64,000 bases of DNA, taken from NCBI RefSeq assembly GCF_002278925.1, contig NZ_NCJH01000005.1:1-64000 (forward strand), read 5' to 3'. A model generated the notes under the pieces. That model had not been told where the DNA came from. It did not search any database and was given only the letters and a program-made list of their open reading frames with translations. Of this stretch, positions 15,707-24,890 are shown piece by piece. The translations under genes and the position numbers were made by a program. The DNA is from Polaromonas sp. 39-63-25 (GTDB taxonomy: Bacteria; Pseudomonadota; Gammaproteobacteria; Burkholderiales; Burkholderiaceae_C). Numbering within the stretch: the first letter of the stretch is position 1; each line of letters opens with the position of its first letter.

Positions 15707-17239
15707 TCAGACCTCCACCTTGATGGGAATAGTGCGTTTCTTGTTGCCGCCGAACAGGCTGACGTCGCTGGCGCCGTCGGAGCAGCCGTTGCCGAAGGTG
15801 AAGCCGCAGCCGCCGCGCATGTCGAAGGCGTTCTCGGCGTATTCGCGGTGCGTGGTCGGAATCACGAAGCGGTCTTCGTAGTTGGCAATCGCCATGATGT
15901 GATACATCTCCTCGACCTCGGCCACGGTCAATCCGGCCTGCTCCAGCACCGCCAGGTTCTGCACCTGGTCCACATGTTTGCTGCGCTGGTAGGAACGCAT
16001 CGCCAGCATGCGCTGCAGTGAGCGGATCACCGGTGCTGTGTCGCCCGCGGTCAGCAGGTTGGCCAGGTACTGCACGGGAATACGCATCTGCGCGATGTCG
16101 GGCAACTCGCCGTTGATGCCGATCTGGCCGGCGTTGGCCGCCGAGGTGATGGGCGACAGCGGCGGCACGTACCAGACCATGGGCAGCGTGCGGTACTCGG
16201 GGTGCAGCGGCAGCGCCACCTTCCACTCCACAGCCATCTTGTAGACCGGGCTGCGGCGGGCGCCTTCCAGCCAGGCTTCGGGAATGCCGTCCTTGCGCGC
16301 CTGTTCAATCACTTTCGGATCGTTCGGGTCCAGGAAGATGTCGAGCTGGGCCTGGTACAGGTCCTTGTCGTCTTCCACGCTGGCCGCTTCCTGGATGCGG
16401 TCGGCGTCATACAGCACCACGCCAAGGTAACGGATGCGGCCCACGCAGGTTTCGCTGCAGACGGTCGGCTGGCCGGCTTCAATACGCGGATAGCAGAAGG
16501 TGCATTTTTCGGCCTTGCCGCTCTTCCAGTTGTAATAGATTTTTTTGTACGGGCAGCCCGAGACACACATGCGCCAGCCGCGGCACTTGTCCTGGTCGAT
16601 TAGCACGATGCCGTCTTCCTCGCGCTTGTAGATCGAGCCCGAAGGACAGGACGCCACACAGGCCGGGTTCAGGCAGTGCTCGCACAGGCGCGGCAAATAC
16701 ATCATGAAGGTGTTTTCGAACTGGCCCACCATGTCTTTCTGGACCTGGTCGAAGTTCGCCAGGTTGGCGTCCTTGCTGCGCTTGGAAAACTCGCCGCCGA
16801 GGATCTCTTCCCAGTTCGGACCCCATTCGATTTTCTCCATGCGCTTGCCGGTGATCAGGCTGCGCGGCCGCGCCGTCGGCGTGGCCTTCATTTCCGGCGC
16901 CGACTGCAGGTGGTCGTAGTCGAAAGTGAAAGGTTCGTAGTAGTCGTCGATCTGCGGCATGTTCGGGTTGGAGAAGATGCGCATCAGCAGCTTCCACTTT
17001 CCGCCCTGGCGCGGTTCGATGGAACCGTCGGCCTTGCGTACCCAGCCGCCGTTCCACTTGTCCTGGTTTTCCCACTCCTTGGGGTAACCGATGCCGGGCT
17101 TGGTTTCAACGTTGTTGAACCAGGCGTATTCCATACCGGGCCGGCTGGTCCAGACGTTTTTGCAGGTGACCGAACAAGTGTGGCAACCGATGCACTTGTC
17201 CAGGTTCAGCACCATGCCGATTTGTGCGCGTACCTTCAT
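15707..17239 (-). CDS. narH: Respiratory nitrate reductase, beta (iron-sulfur) subunit
   Basis: A 510-residue electron-transfer subunit with one [3Fe-4S] and three [4Fe-4S] clusters. The Cys groups are CIGCHTCSVTCKNVW (residues 16-30), CEHCLNPACVASCP, CRGWRMCVSGCPYKK (the Trp in the second position group marks the 3Fe cluster) and CTFCYPRIEAGQPTVCSETC. It has essentially the length of E. coli NarH (512). The start ATG at 17239 overlaps the narG stop as ATGA. It sits at the cytoplasmic face, bridging NarG and NarI. Confidence 0.96.
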   Translation of the reverse strand: MKVRAQIGMVLNLDKCIGCHTCSVTCKNVWTSRPGMEYAWFNNVETKPGIGYPKEWENQDKWNGGWVRKADGSIEPRQGGKWKLLMRIFSNPNMPQIDDYYEPFTFDYDHLQSAPEMKATPTARPRSLITGKRMEKIEWGPNWEEILGGEFSKRSKDANLANFDQVQKDMVGQFENTFMMYLPRLCEHCLNPACVASCPSGSIYKREEDGIVLIDQDKCRGWRMCVSGCPYKKIYYNWKSGKAEKCTFCYPRIEAGQPTVCSETCVGRIRYLGVVLYDADRIQEAASVEDDKDLYQAQLDIFLDPNDPKVIEQARKDGIPEAWLEGARRSPVYKMAVEWKVALPLHPEYRTLPMVWYVPPLSPITSAANAGQIGINGELPDIAQMRIPVQYLANLLTAGDTAPVIRSLQRMLAMRSYQRSKHVDQVQNLAVLEQAGLTVAEVEEMYHIMAIANYEDRFVIPTTHREYAENAFDMRGGCGFTFGNGCSDGASDVSLFGGNKKRTIPIKVEV

Positions 17240-20200
17240 GCTGCTTCTCCCATCTGTTGCACGGCGAACGCGCGCTCGTCATCACGTGGCGTGTCCAGCC
17301 AGTCCACCTTGTCCATCTTGCGCACCACGACAAATTCATCGCGGTTGGTGCCTATGGTTCCGTAGTAGTTGAAGCCGTAGGAAAGCTGCGCGTAGCCGCC
17401 GATCATGTGGGTTGGCTTGAGCACGATGCGCGTCACCGAGTTGTGAATGCCGCCACGCTGGCCGGTGATCTCCGAACCCGGGGTGTTGACGATTTTTTCC
17501 TGCGCGTGGTACATCATCACCATGCCGGGCTTGACCCGCTGGCTGACGACGGCCCGCGCGGCAATCGCGCCGTTGACGTTATAGGCCTCGATCCAGTCGT
17601 TGTCTTCCACGCCGATCAGCTTGGCATCGTCCTCACTGAGCCAGATGATGGGCCCGCCCCGGCTCAGCGTCAGCATCAACAGGTTGTCGGTGTAGGTCGA
17701 ATGGATGCCCCACTTCTGGTGCGGCGTGATGAAGTTCAGCAAGATCTCGGTGTTGCCGTTGGTACGGATACCGTGCACCCCGGCGGTGGCCTTCAGGTTC
17801 ACCGGCGGCCGGTAGCTGGCCAGGCCCTCGCCGAAAGCCAGCATCCACGGGTGGTCCTGATAGAACTGCTGGCGGCCGGTGAGGGTGCGCCATGGGATCA
17901 GTTCATGCACATTGGTGTAGCCGGCGTTGTACGACACGGTTTCCGATTCGATGCCGCTCCAGGTCGGCGAGCTGATGATCTTGCGCGGTTGCGCCTGGAT
18001 ATCGCGGAAGCGGATCTTCTCGTCCTCGCGGTGCAGCGCCAGGTGCGTGTGCTCACGGCCGGTCTGCTTGCCCAGTGCCGCCCAGGCCTTGACCGCCACA
18101 TGGCCGTTGGTTTCAGGCGCGAGCTGCAACACCATTTCGCAGGCGTCAATGTCGCTGTTGATGCGTGGCATGCCCTGGGTCACGCCGGGCTCGGTCACCA
18201 GGCCGTTGAGTTCGCCGAGTTGCCGCACCTCGGTTTCGGTATTCCAGGAAATGCCCTTGCCGCCGTTGCCTACCTTGTTGAGCAGGGGGCCCACAGCCGT
18301 GAAACGTTTGTAGACGTTGGGATAGTCGCGTTCGACCACCTGCATCTGGGGCGCCGTCTTGCCGGGCACCAGTTCGCACTCGCCACGCTTCCAGTCCTTG
18401 ACGTCAAAAGGCTGGGCCAGCTCGCCCGGTGAGTCGTGCATCACCGGGGTCAGCACCATTTCCTTCTCGACACCGAGATGGCCTTCGCACAGCTCGCTGA
18501 ATTTTTTCGCGAAGCCCTTGTAGATTTCCCAGTCGCTTTTCGATTGCCACACCGGGTCCACCGCGGTGGACAGCGGATGGATGAAGGGGTGCATGTCGCT
18601 GGTGTTGAGGTCGTTCTTCTCGTACCAGGTTGCGGTCGGCAACACGATGTCGGAGTACAGGCAGGTCGTGCTCATGCGGAAGTCGAGCGTGACCAGCAGG
18701 TCCAGCTTGCCTTCGGGCGCCTTGTCGTGCCAGACCACTTCCTCGGGCTTGCCTTCTTCGGCCCCCAGATCCTTGCCCTGAACGCCGTTGTCCGTACCCA
18801 GCAGATGCTTGAGGAAATACTCATGGCCCTTGCCCGAAGAACCGATGATGTTGGAGCGCCAGACAAACATGTTGCGCGGCCAGTTGGCGGGGTGGTCCGG
18901 GTCCTCGCAGCTCATCTTGAGCGAGCCGTCCTTGAGCGACTTGACGACATAGTCCTTGGCATCCAGGCCCGCGGCCTGCGCATCCTTGACCACCTGCATC
19001 GGGTGGGTCTGCAGTTGCGGCGCACTCGGCAACCAGCCCATGCGCTCGGCGCGCACGTTGTAGTCGATCATGCTGCCGCCGTAGAGTTTTTTGTCGGCGA
19101 GTGGGGACAGCACCTCGTCCACGCCGAGCTTCTCGTAGCGCCACTGGTCGGTATGCGCATAAAAGAAGCTGGTGGAGTTCATCTGCCGGGGTGGGCGGAT
19201 CCAGTCGAGCGCGAAGGCCAGCGGTGTCCAGCCGGTCTGCGGCCGCAGTTTTTCCTGGCCCACGTAGTGCGCCCAGCCGCCCCCGCTCTTGCCGATGCAG
19301 CCGCACATCATCAGCATGTTGATGACGCTGCGGTAGTTCATGTCACTGTGGTACCAGTGGTTCATGCCGGCGCCGATGATGACCATGGACCGGCCTTCGG
19401 TCTTGTCGGCATTGTCGGCAAACTGGCGCGCGACGGCGATGATCTGGTCGCGTGGCACACCGGTGATCTGCTCCTGCCAGGCCGGGGTGTAGGGGGTGTT
19501 GTCGTCAAAGTCGGCGGCAGCCAGTTCACCGGGCAAGCCGCGGGGAATGCCGTATTGCGCGACCTGCAGGTCGAACACCGTCGCCACCAGGGCCGAGCGC
19601 TCTTCGCCGGCCTTGCCGAGTGAAATGCGCTGCACCGGTACCGTGCGCACCAGCACATCGCCCTGCTCGTTGTTCTGGAAATGGTCATGGTGGATGCCGC
19701 CGAAGTAGGGAAAGCCGACCTTGGCGCTGTCGGCGCTGGGTGCATCACCCTCCATCACCGACAGCTTGAGCGTGACCTCGTCACCCTGGCGCGCCTCCCT
19801 GGACTCCAGGTTCCACTGCCCGGCGTCGGCACGGCCATCCGGGCCCCAGCGAAAGCCAATGGCGCCGTGTGGCAGCACGACCTTGCCCTGCGCATCGAAG
19901 GCCACGGTTTTCCACTCGGGGTTGTTCGCCTGGCCCAGCTTGCCGTTGAAGTCGGACGCGCGCACATAACGGTCCGGCACCAAAACGGTTTCGCCGTTTT
20001 CCAGCTGGTGCTCCTTCAGCATCACGAGCATGGGCAGGTCGGTATAGCGGCGTGCGTAGTGGTCGAAATAGGCCGACCGCGGCTTGCCGTTGCCGCCGAA
20101 ATAGAAGTCCTTCAGGATCACATGGCCCATGGCCATGGCGACCGCAGCATCAGTGCCCTGCTTGGGGTGCAGCCACAGGTCGGAGAGTTTGGCAACCTCG

Positions 20201-21054
20201 GAATAGTCGGGCGTGATCGCCACGGTCTTGGTGCCCTTGTAACGGACTTCGGTGAAGAAGTGCGCATCGGGGGTGCGCGTCTGCGGCACGTTGGAGCCCC
20301 AGGCAATGATGAACCCCGAGTTGTACCAGTCGGCCGACTCCGGCACGTCGGTCTGCTCACCCCAGACCTGGGGGCTGGACGGAGGCAGGTCGCAATACCA
20401 GTCGTAAAAGCTCATGCACACGCCCCCTATCAACGACAGGTAACGCGAACCGGAGGCGTAACTGACCATGGACATCGCCGGGATCGGGGAGAAACCGATG
20501 ATGCGGTCGGCGCCGTGCTTCTTGATCGTGTGGACGTTGGAGGCCGCAATGATCTCGTTGACCTCGTCCCAGCTGGAACGGACAAAACCCCCGAGGCCGC
20601 GCACGCTCTGGTAGTCGCGCCGCTTGGCATCGTCCTGCACCACGGCCGCCCAGGCCTCGACCGGCGGCAAGGTCAAACGCGCCTCACGCCAGTGCTTGAG
20701 CAGGCGCGCACGCACCATGGGGTACTTGACGCGGTTGGCGCTGTAGAGGTACCAGCTGTAGCTGGCACCGCGCGAGCAGCCGCGCGGCTCGTGGTTGGGC
20801 ATGTCCCAGCGCGTGCGCGGGTAGTCGGTCTGCTGGGTTTCCCAGGTGACGATGCCGCCCTTGACATAAATCTTCCACGAACAAGAGCCCGTGCAGTTCA
20901 CGCCATGGGTGCTACGCACGATCTTGTCGTGCGCCCAGCGGTTGCGGTAAGCGTCTTCCCAAGTCCTGTCTTCGGCGGTGGTGACGCCGTGCGCCCCGGA
21001 AAAGGACTCCCTGGGGTTGGAAAAGTGGCTCAGTCGATCAAGAAAATGACTCAT
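17236..21054 (-). CDS. narG: Respiratory nitrate reductase, alpha (molybdenum) subunit
   Basis: A 1272-residue molybdo-bis-MGD catalytic subunit that reduces nitrate to nitrite in the cytoplasm. The N-terminal [4Fe-4S] site with a His ligand is seen as HGVNCTGSCSW (about residues 50-60), with the last Cys in EPRGCSRGASYSW. The molybdenum-ligand Asp region is PESADWYNSGFIIAWGSN, followed by QTRTPDAHFF. There is no Tat signal, consistent with a membrane-anchored cytoplasmic NarG rather than periplasmic NapA. It starts 42 bases after narK2. Confidence 0.97.
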   Translation of the reverse strand: MSHFLDRLSHFSNPRESFSGAHGVTTAEDRTWEDAYRNRWAHDKIVRSTHGVNCTGSCSWKIYVKGGIVTWETQQTDYPRTRWDMPNHEPRGCSRGASYSWYLYSANRVKYPMVRARLLKHWREARLTLPPVEAWAAVVQDDAKRRDYQSVRGLGGFVRSSWDEVNEIIAASNVHTIKKHGADRIIGFSPIPAMSMVSYASGSRYLSLIGGVCMSFYDWYCDLPPSSPQVWGEQTDVPESADWYNSGFIIAWGSNVPQTRTPDAHFFTEVRYKGTKTVAITPDYSEVAKLSDLWLHPKQGTDAAVAMAMGHVILKDFYFGGNGKPRSAYFDHYARRYTDLPMLVMLKEHQLENGETVLVPDRYVRASDFNGKLGQANNPEWKTVAFDAQGKVVLPHGAIGFRWGPDGRADAGQWNLESREARQGDEVTLKLSVMEGDAPSADSAKVGFPYFGGIHHDHFQNNEQGDVLVRTVPVQRISLGKAGEERSALVATVFDLQVAQYGIPRGLPGELAAADFDDNTPYTPAWQEQITGVPRDQIIAVARQFADNADKTEGRSMVIIGAGMNHWYHSDMNYRSVINMLMMCGCIGKSGGGWAHYVGQEKLRPQTGWTPLAFALDWIRPPRQMNSTSFFYAHTDQWRYEKLGVDEVLSPLADKKLYGGSMIDYNVRAERMGWLPSAPQLQTHPMQVVKDAQAAGLDAKDYVVKSLKDGSLKMSCEDPDHPANWPRNMFVWRSNIIGSSGKGHEYFLKHLLGTDNGVQGKDLGAEEGKPEEVVWHDKAPEGKLDLLVTLDFRMSTTCLYSDIVLPTATWYEKNDLNTSDMHPFIHPLSTAVDPVWQSKSDWEIYKGFAKKFSELCEGHLGVEKEMVLTPVMHDSPGELAQPFDVKDWKRGECELVPGKTAPQMQVVERDYPNVYKRFTAVGPLLNKVGNGGKGISWNTETEVRQLGELNGLVTEPGVTQGMPRINSDIDACEMVLQLAPETNGHVAVKAWAALGKQTGREHTHLALHREDEKIRFRDIQAQPRKIISSPTWSGIESETVSYNAGYTNVHELIPWRTLTGRQQFYQDHPWMLAFGEGLASYRPPVNLKATAGVHGIRTNGNTEILLNFITPHQKWGIHSTYTDNLLMLTLSRGGPIIWLSEDDAKLIGVEDNDWIEAYNVNGAIAARAVVSQRVKPGMVMMYHAQEKIVNTPGSEITGQRGGIHNSVTRIVLKPTHMIGGYAQLSYGFNYYGTIGTNRDEFVVVRKMDKVDWLDTPRDDERAFAVQQMGEAA

Positions 21055-21096
21055 TTGATTCTCCGGTAATGCGGTAAAAGCGGGCCCAGCGGCGGG

Positions 21097-22725
21097 TCAG
21101 GGGTTTTTGATCTCGGCGCCGCGGCGCAGGTAAAACCACCAGTTCAGCACCAGGCACAGGGCATAGAAAATGGCAAAGCCGTACATGGCGTTTTCCGGCG
21201 TGCCGGCCTTGATCTGTGCGCCTATGACCACCGGGGCGATGAAGGCGCCGTAGGCGGCAATGGCCGAGGTCCAGCCCAGCACCGGGCCGGCCTGCTGGCG
21301 GTCGAAGATGACGCCAATCGTGCGGAAGGTGGAGCCGTTGCCGATGCCGCTGGCGGCAAACAGCACGACGAACAGCACCATGAAGATCAGGAAGTACTGC
21401 TCGGGCGCGGCCGACTTGTAGGCCAGCAGCATGACGTAACCTACGGCCACGGAGGCCACCACCATGATGGCGGAGATGATCTGCGTCACGATGGAGCCGC
21501 CGACCTTGTCCGAGACCCAGCCGCCCACGGGCCGGATCAGCGCGCCCACAAACGGGCCTATCCAGGCAAAGGTCAGCGCCGACGGTGCGTTCGGGTTTTT
21601 CAGTGTGTGCTGCATGACGCCGGCGGCGTCCGGCACGTGGCTGATGCCGAAGATCACCGTGATCGCCAGCGGCAGGGCCATCGAAAAACCGATGAAGGAA
21701 CCGAAGGTCACGATGTACAGCATGGTCAGCGACCAGGTGTGCTTGTTGCTGAAAATGGAGAACTGTTTGGCAATGGCTTCCTTCATCGGACCGAAGGCCG
21801 TCACCTTCAACACCATCAGGGTGCTCAGCACGATCAGTGGCATGGCGATCCACATGTTGAGCAAGCCCAACCCGGTAGGTTTGGGCAGGTAGAGGTACAG
21901 CCCGACACCGGCCGGCACAAAGGACAGGGTGTACAGCCAGATGATCTTGAGGAAGGCCGGGATCGTGCCGCCGATGGCGGGCGAGACGGTGGTCAGGTTG
22001 TTCATGCCGAAGAAGCAGATGACCGACAGCGGTATCAGAGACAGCAGCCAGGCAAAACCGGCGTTCTGGATCCAGGTCGGCGTTCCGGCCGTGATTTTTC
22101 CGAGAATCCAGCCGCTGTCCTTGACCAGCGTCATCGATTCGCCTCCGAAACTGCCGAAGATGCCGACGGTCATCACCAGGGGAATGACGACCTGCATGGC
22201 GGTGACGCCGAAGTTGCCCAGGCCCGCATTAAGCCCAAGCGCCGTGCCCTGCAGCCGCTTGGGAAAGAAGGTGCTGATGTTGGACATCGAACTGGCGAAG
22301 TTGCCGCCACCCACGCCCGACCACAGGGCCATCAGCTGGAAGGACCACAGCGGCCATTCGGGGTGCTGCAGCACGATGCCGGTGCCGATGGCCGGCGCCA
22401 GCAGCATCGAAGTCGTCAGGAAGATGGTGTTGCGTCCGCCGGCCAGCCGGATCAGGAAGGAGGCCGGAATGCGCATGGTGGCGCCGGCCAGGCCTGCAAT
22501 CGCCGTCAGCGTGAAGAGTTCGGCCTGGGTGAAGGGAAAGCCCAGGTTGAGCATCTGCACCGTGATGATGCCCCACATGCCCCAGACGGCAAAGCCGCAC
22601 AGCAGGCTGGGCACGGAGATCCAGAGGTTGCGGTAGGCAATACGTTTGCCGGTGCTTTCCCAGAACTGCTCGTCCTCGGGACGCCAGTCGGTAATGTCAA
22701 CGCCGGAACTGGTTTTGGTATTCAT
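21097..22725 (-). CDS. narK2: NarK2-type nitrate/nitrite transporter (MFS)
   Basis: A 542-residue major-facilitator protein with about 12 membrane helices and the nitrate/nitrite-porter signatures: GVGGGNFASSMSNISTFFP in helix 5 and ASGIGNGSTFRTIG in helix 11. In paired NarK systems the NarK2-like member, placed next to narG, acts as a nitrate/nitrite antiporter. That is the likely role here: exporting nitrite made in the cytoplasm in exchange for nitrate. It is 25 bases downstream of narK1 and 42 upstream of narG. Confidence 0.92.
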   Translation of the reverse strand: MNTKTSSGVDITDWRPEDEQFWESTGKRIAYRNLWISVPSLLCGFAVWGMWGIITVQMLNLGFPFTQAELFTLTAIAGLAGATMRIPASFLIRLAGGRNTIFLTTSMLLAPAIGTGIVLQHPEWPLWSFQLMALWSGVGGGNFASSMSNISTFFPKRLQGTALGLNAGLGNFGVTAMQVVIPLVMTVGIFGSFGGESMTLVKDSGWILGKITAGTPTWIQNAGFAWLLSLIPLSVICFFGMNNLTTVSPAIGGTIPAFLKIIWLYTLSFVPAGVGLYLYLPKPTGLGLLNMWIAMPLIVLSTLMVLKVTAFGPMKEAIAKQFSIFSNKHTWSLTMLYIVTFGSFIGFSMALPLAITVIFGISHVPDAAGVMQHTLKNPNAPSALTFAWIGPFVGALIRPVGGWVSDKVGGSIVTQIISAIMVVASVAVGYVMLLAYKSAAPEQYFLIFMVLFVVLFAASGIGNGSTFRTIGVIFDRQQAGPVLGWTSAIAAYGAFIAPVVIGAQIKAGTPENAMYGFAIFYALCLVLNWWFYLRRGAEIKNP

Positions 22726-22750
22726 GGTGTTTCCTCGAAAAGGGTCTGTT

Positions 22751-24013
22751 TCAGGCCTGGGCGCCGGACGCGTTCCTGCCCATGACTTCAGTGCGGCGCA
22801 CCTCGGTCCAGTACATCCAGATCAGCGAGACCCAGACGACGCCGTACATGAACATGAAAGCGCTGGAACGGATGCCCGTCAGGTCCATCAGGCCGCCGAA
22901 GATGATGGGCAGCACGAAGCCGCCCAGGCCGCCGGCCAGCCCGACAATGCCGCTGATCGCGCCGATGTTGGCGCCGTAGTCGTCACTGATGTACTTGAAA
23001 ACGCTGGCCTTGCCGAAGGCCCAGGCGATGCCCAGGATGAACATCAGCGCGGTGAAGGTGTAGACGTTCAGGCCGAGGTGAAAGGTCGCCGGGCCATTGA
23101 CCGTGAGAATGGTGAAGTCGGTCTGCGGGTAGGACAGCAGGAACAGGCACACCCAGCTCACCCACATCACCCACCAGGTCACGCTGTGCGCGCCGTACTT
23201 GTCGGACAGGATGCCGCCAAAGGCCCGCAACACGCCGCCCGGCAGCGAAAAACACGCCGCCAACAGCGCTGCCACGCGGATGTCGAGGCCGAATTCGCCC
23301 ACGTAGTACTGAACCATCCAGAGGGACAGGGCCACATAACCACCGAACACGATGCTGTAGTACTGGCAGTACTTGAGAACTTTCGGGTCCTTCAAGGCCT
23401 TGAGCTGGTCACTGAACTTGACGTGGCTGGGCACCAGGTGCGAAGGGTCGCTGTAGCTGAACAGCCAGAACAGCACCAGCGCAGCCAGCATGATGACCGC
23501 ATACACCTGCGGCACCATGGCCCAGCCAAAGGCCACCAGCAACACCGGCGCCACGAACTTGTTGACGGCGGCACCCGAGTTTCCGGCGCCGTACACACCC
23601 ATCGCCATGCCCTGGCGGTTTTTCGGGAACCAGCGCGCCACATAAGGCGTGCCCACCGAGAAGGAGCCGCCGGCCAGGCCGACAAACAGGCCGATCACCA
23701 GAAAATGCCAGTAGGCCGTGGCGTAACTCATGAGCCAGATCGCGGGCACGGTGATGGCCATCAGGATCGCCATGACGATGCGCCCGCCGTAGCGGTCGGT
23801 CCAGATGCCCAGCGGCACGCGGATCAGCGAGCCCGTCAGCACCGGCGTGGCCGCGAGCAGGCCGAACTCGGTGGCATTGAGGTTGAGCATCTTCTTGATC
23901 GGGATGCCGATCACGCCGAACATCATCCAGACCATGAAGCAGACGGTGAATGCCAGCGTGCTGACAATCAGCACCGACCATGCTTTTCTTGAATTGCCCA
24001 GTTCAGAGGCCAT
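22751..24013 (-). CDS. narK1: NarK1-type nitrate transporter (MFS)
   Basis: A 420-residue MFS protein of the nitrate/nitrite porter family with about 12 helices. The motif GGSFSVGTPYVARWFPKNRQGMAMGVYGAGNSGAAVN matches the family helix-5 signature, and GILSDKYGAHSVTWWVM the loop between halves. NarK1-like members of such pairs are thought to be nitrate/proton symporters that start nitrate uptake. The start ATG at 24013 has GGAGA six bases upstream; a frame to 24037 lacks a site. It is the first gene after the intergenic region with an FNR-like site, so probably the first gene of the anaerobically induced transcript. Confidence 0.92.
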   Translation of the reverse strand: MASELGNSRKAWSVLIVSTLAFTVCFMVWMMFGVIGIPIKKMLNLNATEFGLLAATPVLTGSLIRVPLGIWTDRYGGRIVMAILMAITVPAIWLMSYATAYWHFLVIGLFVGLAGGSFSVGTPYVARWFPKNRQGMAMGVYGAGNSGAAVNKFVAPVLLVAFGWAMVPQVYAVIMLAALVLFWLFSYSDPSHLVPSHVKFSDQLKALKDPKVLKYCQYYSIVFGGYVALSLWMVQYYVGEFGLDIRVAALLAACFSLPGGVLRAFGGILSDKYGAHSVTWWVMWVSWVCLFLLSYPQTDFTILTVNGPATFHLGLNVYTFTALMFILGIAWAFGKASVFKYISDDYGANIGAISGIVGLAGGLGGFVLPIIFGGLMDLTGIRSSAFMFMYGVVWVSLIWMYWTEVRRTEVMGRNASGAQA

Positions 24014-24162
24014 GTTGTTTCTCCAGACACATGGCATGACTGTCGGCCTTTTGCACCCCCTTGAACATTCTCCTTTGGAACGGGGCGGCGTCAGTTAAAA
24101 CCGATGGCGGCCCGCGCGACCATCGTTCTGAAGAACTACTACCGGGTCAAGCTGCCCCGGAC

Positions 24163-24176
24163 TTGATCTTTGTCAA
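24163..24176 (-). promoter_or_regulatory. Candidate FNR/CRP-family box upstream of narK1
   Basis: TTGATCTTTGTCAA matches the FNR consensus TTGAT-N4-ATCAA at nine of ten defined positions. Its centre is about 156 bases upstream of the narK1 ATG in the only sizeable gap of the block (24014-24172), and its edge overlaps the narL stop codon. A class II FNR promoter would start transcription near 24128, leaving a leader of about 115 bases. No convincing NarL heptamer arrangement was found by eye. Confidence 0.6.
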
Positions 24177-24886
24177 CCAAGCTCCCGGCCGGCCGCGTAT
24201 ACGGCTGCCTGGACCCGCGAACTGAGCTGCAGCTTGCGCAGGATGTGCTGGACGTGAATCTTCACCGTCGTCTCCGCGATATCGAGCTTGCGGGCAATCA
24301 CCTTGTTGCTGTCGCCGCGTGCGATCAGCGCCAGCACCTCGCGCTCGCGCGCCGACAGCAGCGCGATGGCCGGCTCATCCTGCAGGCCCGGCACCGGGGC
24401 GTCCCCGTTGCGGCCGCCATTGACCGCAGCGACCTCGCCATTGGAGGTCGGCGGGGCCTTGGACCGGAAAGCGGCCACCAGCTTGGTCATCATTTCCGGG
24501 CTGACCACCGACTCCCCGTCCAGCACCTTGATGATGGATTCCGACAGGCGATCGAGTTCCACGGTTTTCAGCAGGTAGCCGTCGGCGCCGGCCTGCAGCG
24601 CTGCGGACAGGTCGTCCTCGTTCTCGCTCACCGTCAACATCAGGATGCGGGTGCCGGGTGCCGCGTCCTTGAGCGTCGCGATGCCGTCCACGCCCAGAAC
24701 GCCCGGCAGGTGGTTGTCCAGCAGGATCAGGTCCGGCTTGCTGCGTTCGACGCAGCGCAGTGCCTCACCGATGTCGCCGGCCTCGCCCGCCACATGGAAA
24801 CGCCCGTCCTGCGAGAGCAGCGCGACGAGACCGCGGCGAAACAGGGTGTGGTCATCGACCACCAGCAGGGCAATGGGCATCGTCAT
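24173..24886 (-). CDS. narL: Nitrate/nitrite response regulator NarL
   Basis: A 237-residue NarL/FixJ-type regulator. The receiver domain shows the acidic pair D11/D12, the phosphoacceptor D57 in LILLDNHLPG and the conserved Lys in ADGYLLKTVEL. A linker rich in Gly and Asn follows. The C-terminal LuxR-type helix-turn-helix is LSAREREVLALIARGDSNKVIARKLDIAETTVKIHV. Paired with narX four bases upstream, it should activate the nar operon when nitrate is present. Its stop codon overlaps the FNR-like box of narK1. Confidence 0.93.
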   Translation of the reverse strand: MTMPIALLVVDDHTLFRRGLVALLSQDGRFHVAGEAGDIGEALRCVERSKPDLILLDNHLPGVLGVDGIATLKDAAPGTRILMLTVSENEDDLSAALQAGADGYLLKTVELDRLSESIIKVLDGESVVSPEMMTKLVAAFRSKAPPTSNGEVAAVNGGRNGDAPVPGLQDEPAIALLSAREREVLALIARGDSNKVIARKLDIAETTVKIHVQHILRKLQLSSRVQAAVYAAGRELG

Positions 24887-24890
24887 GTCC

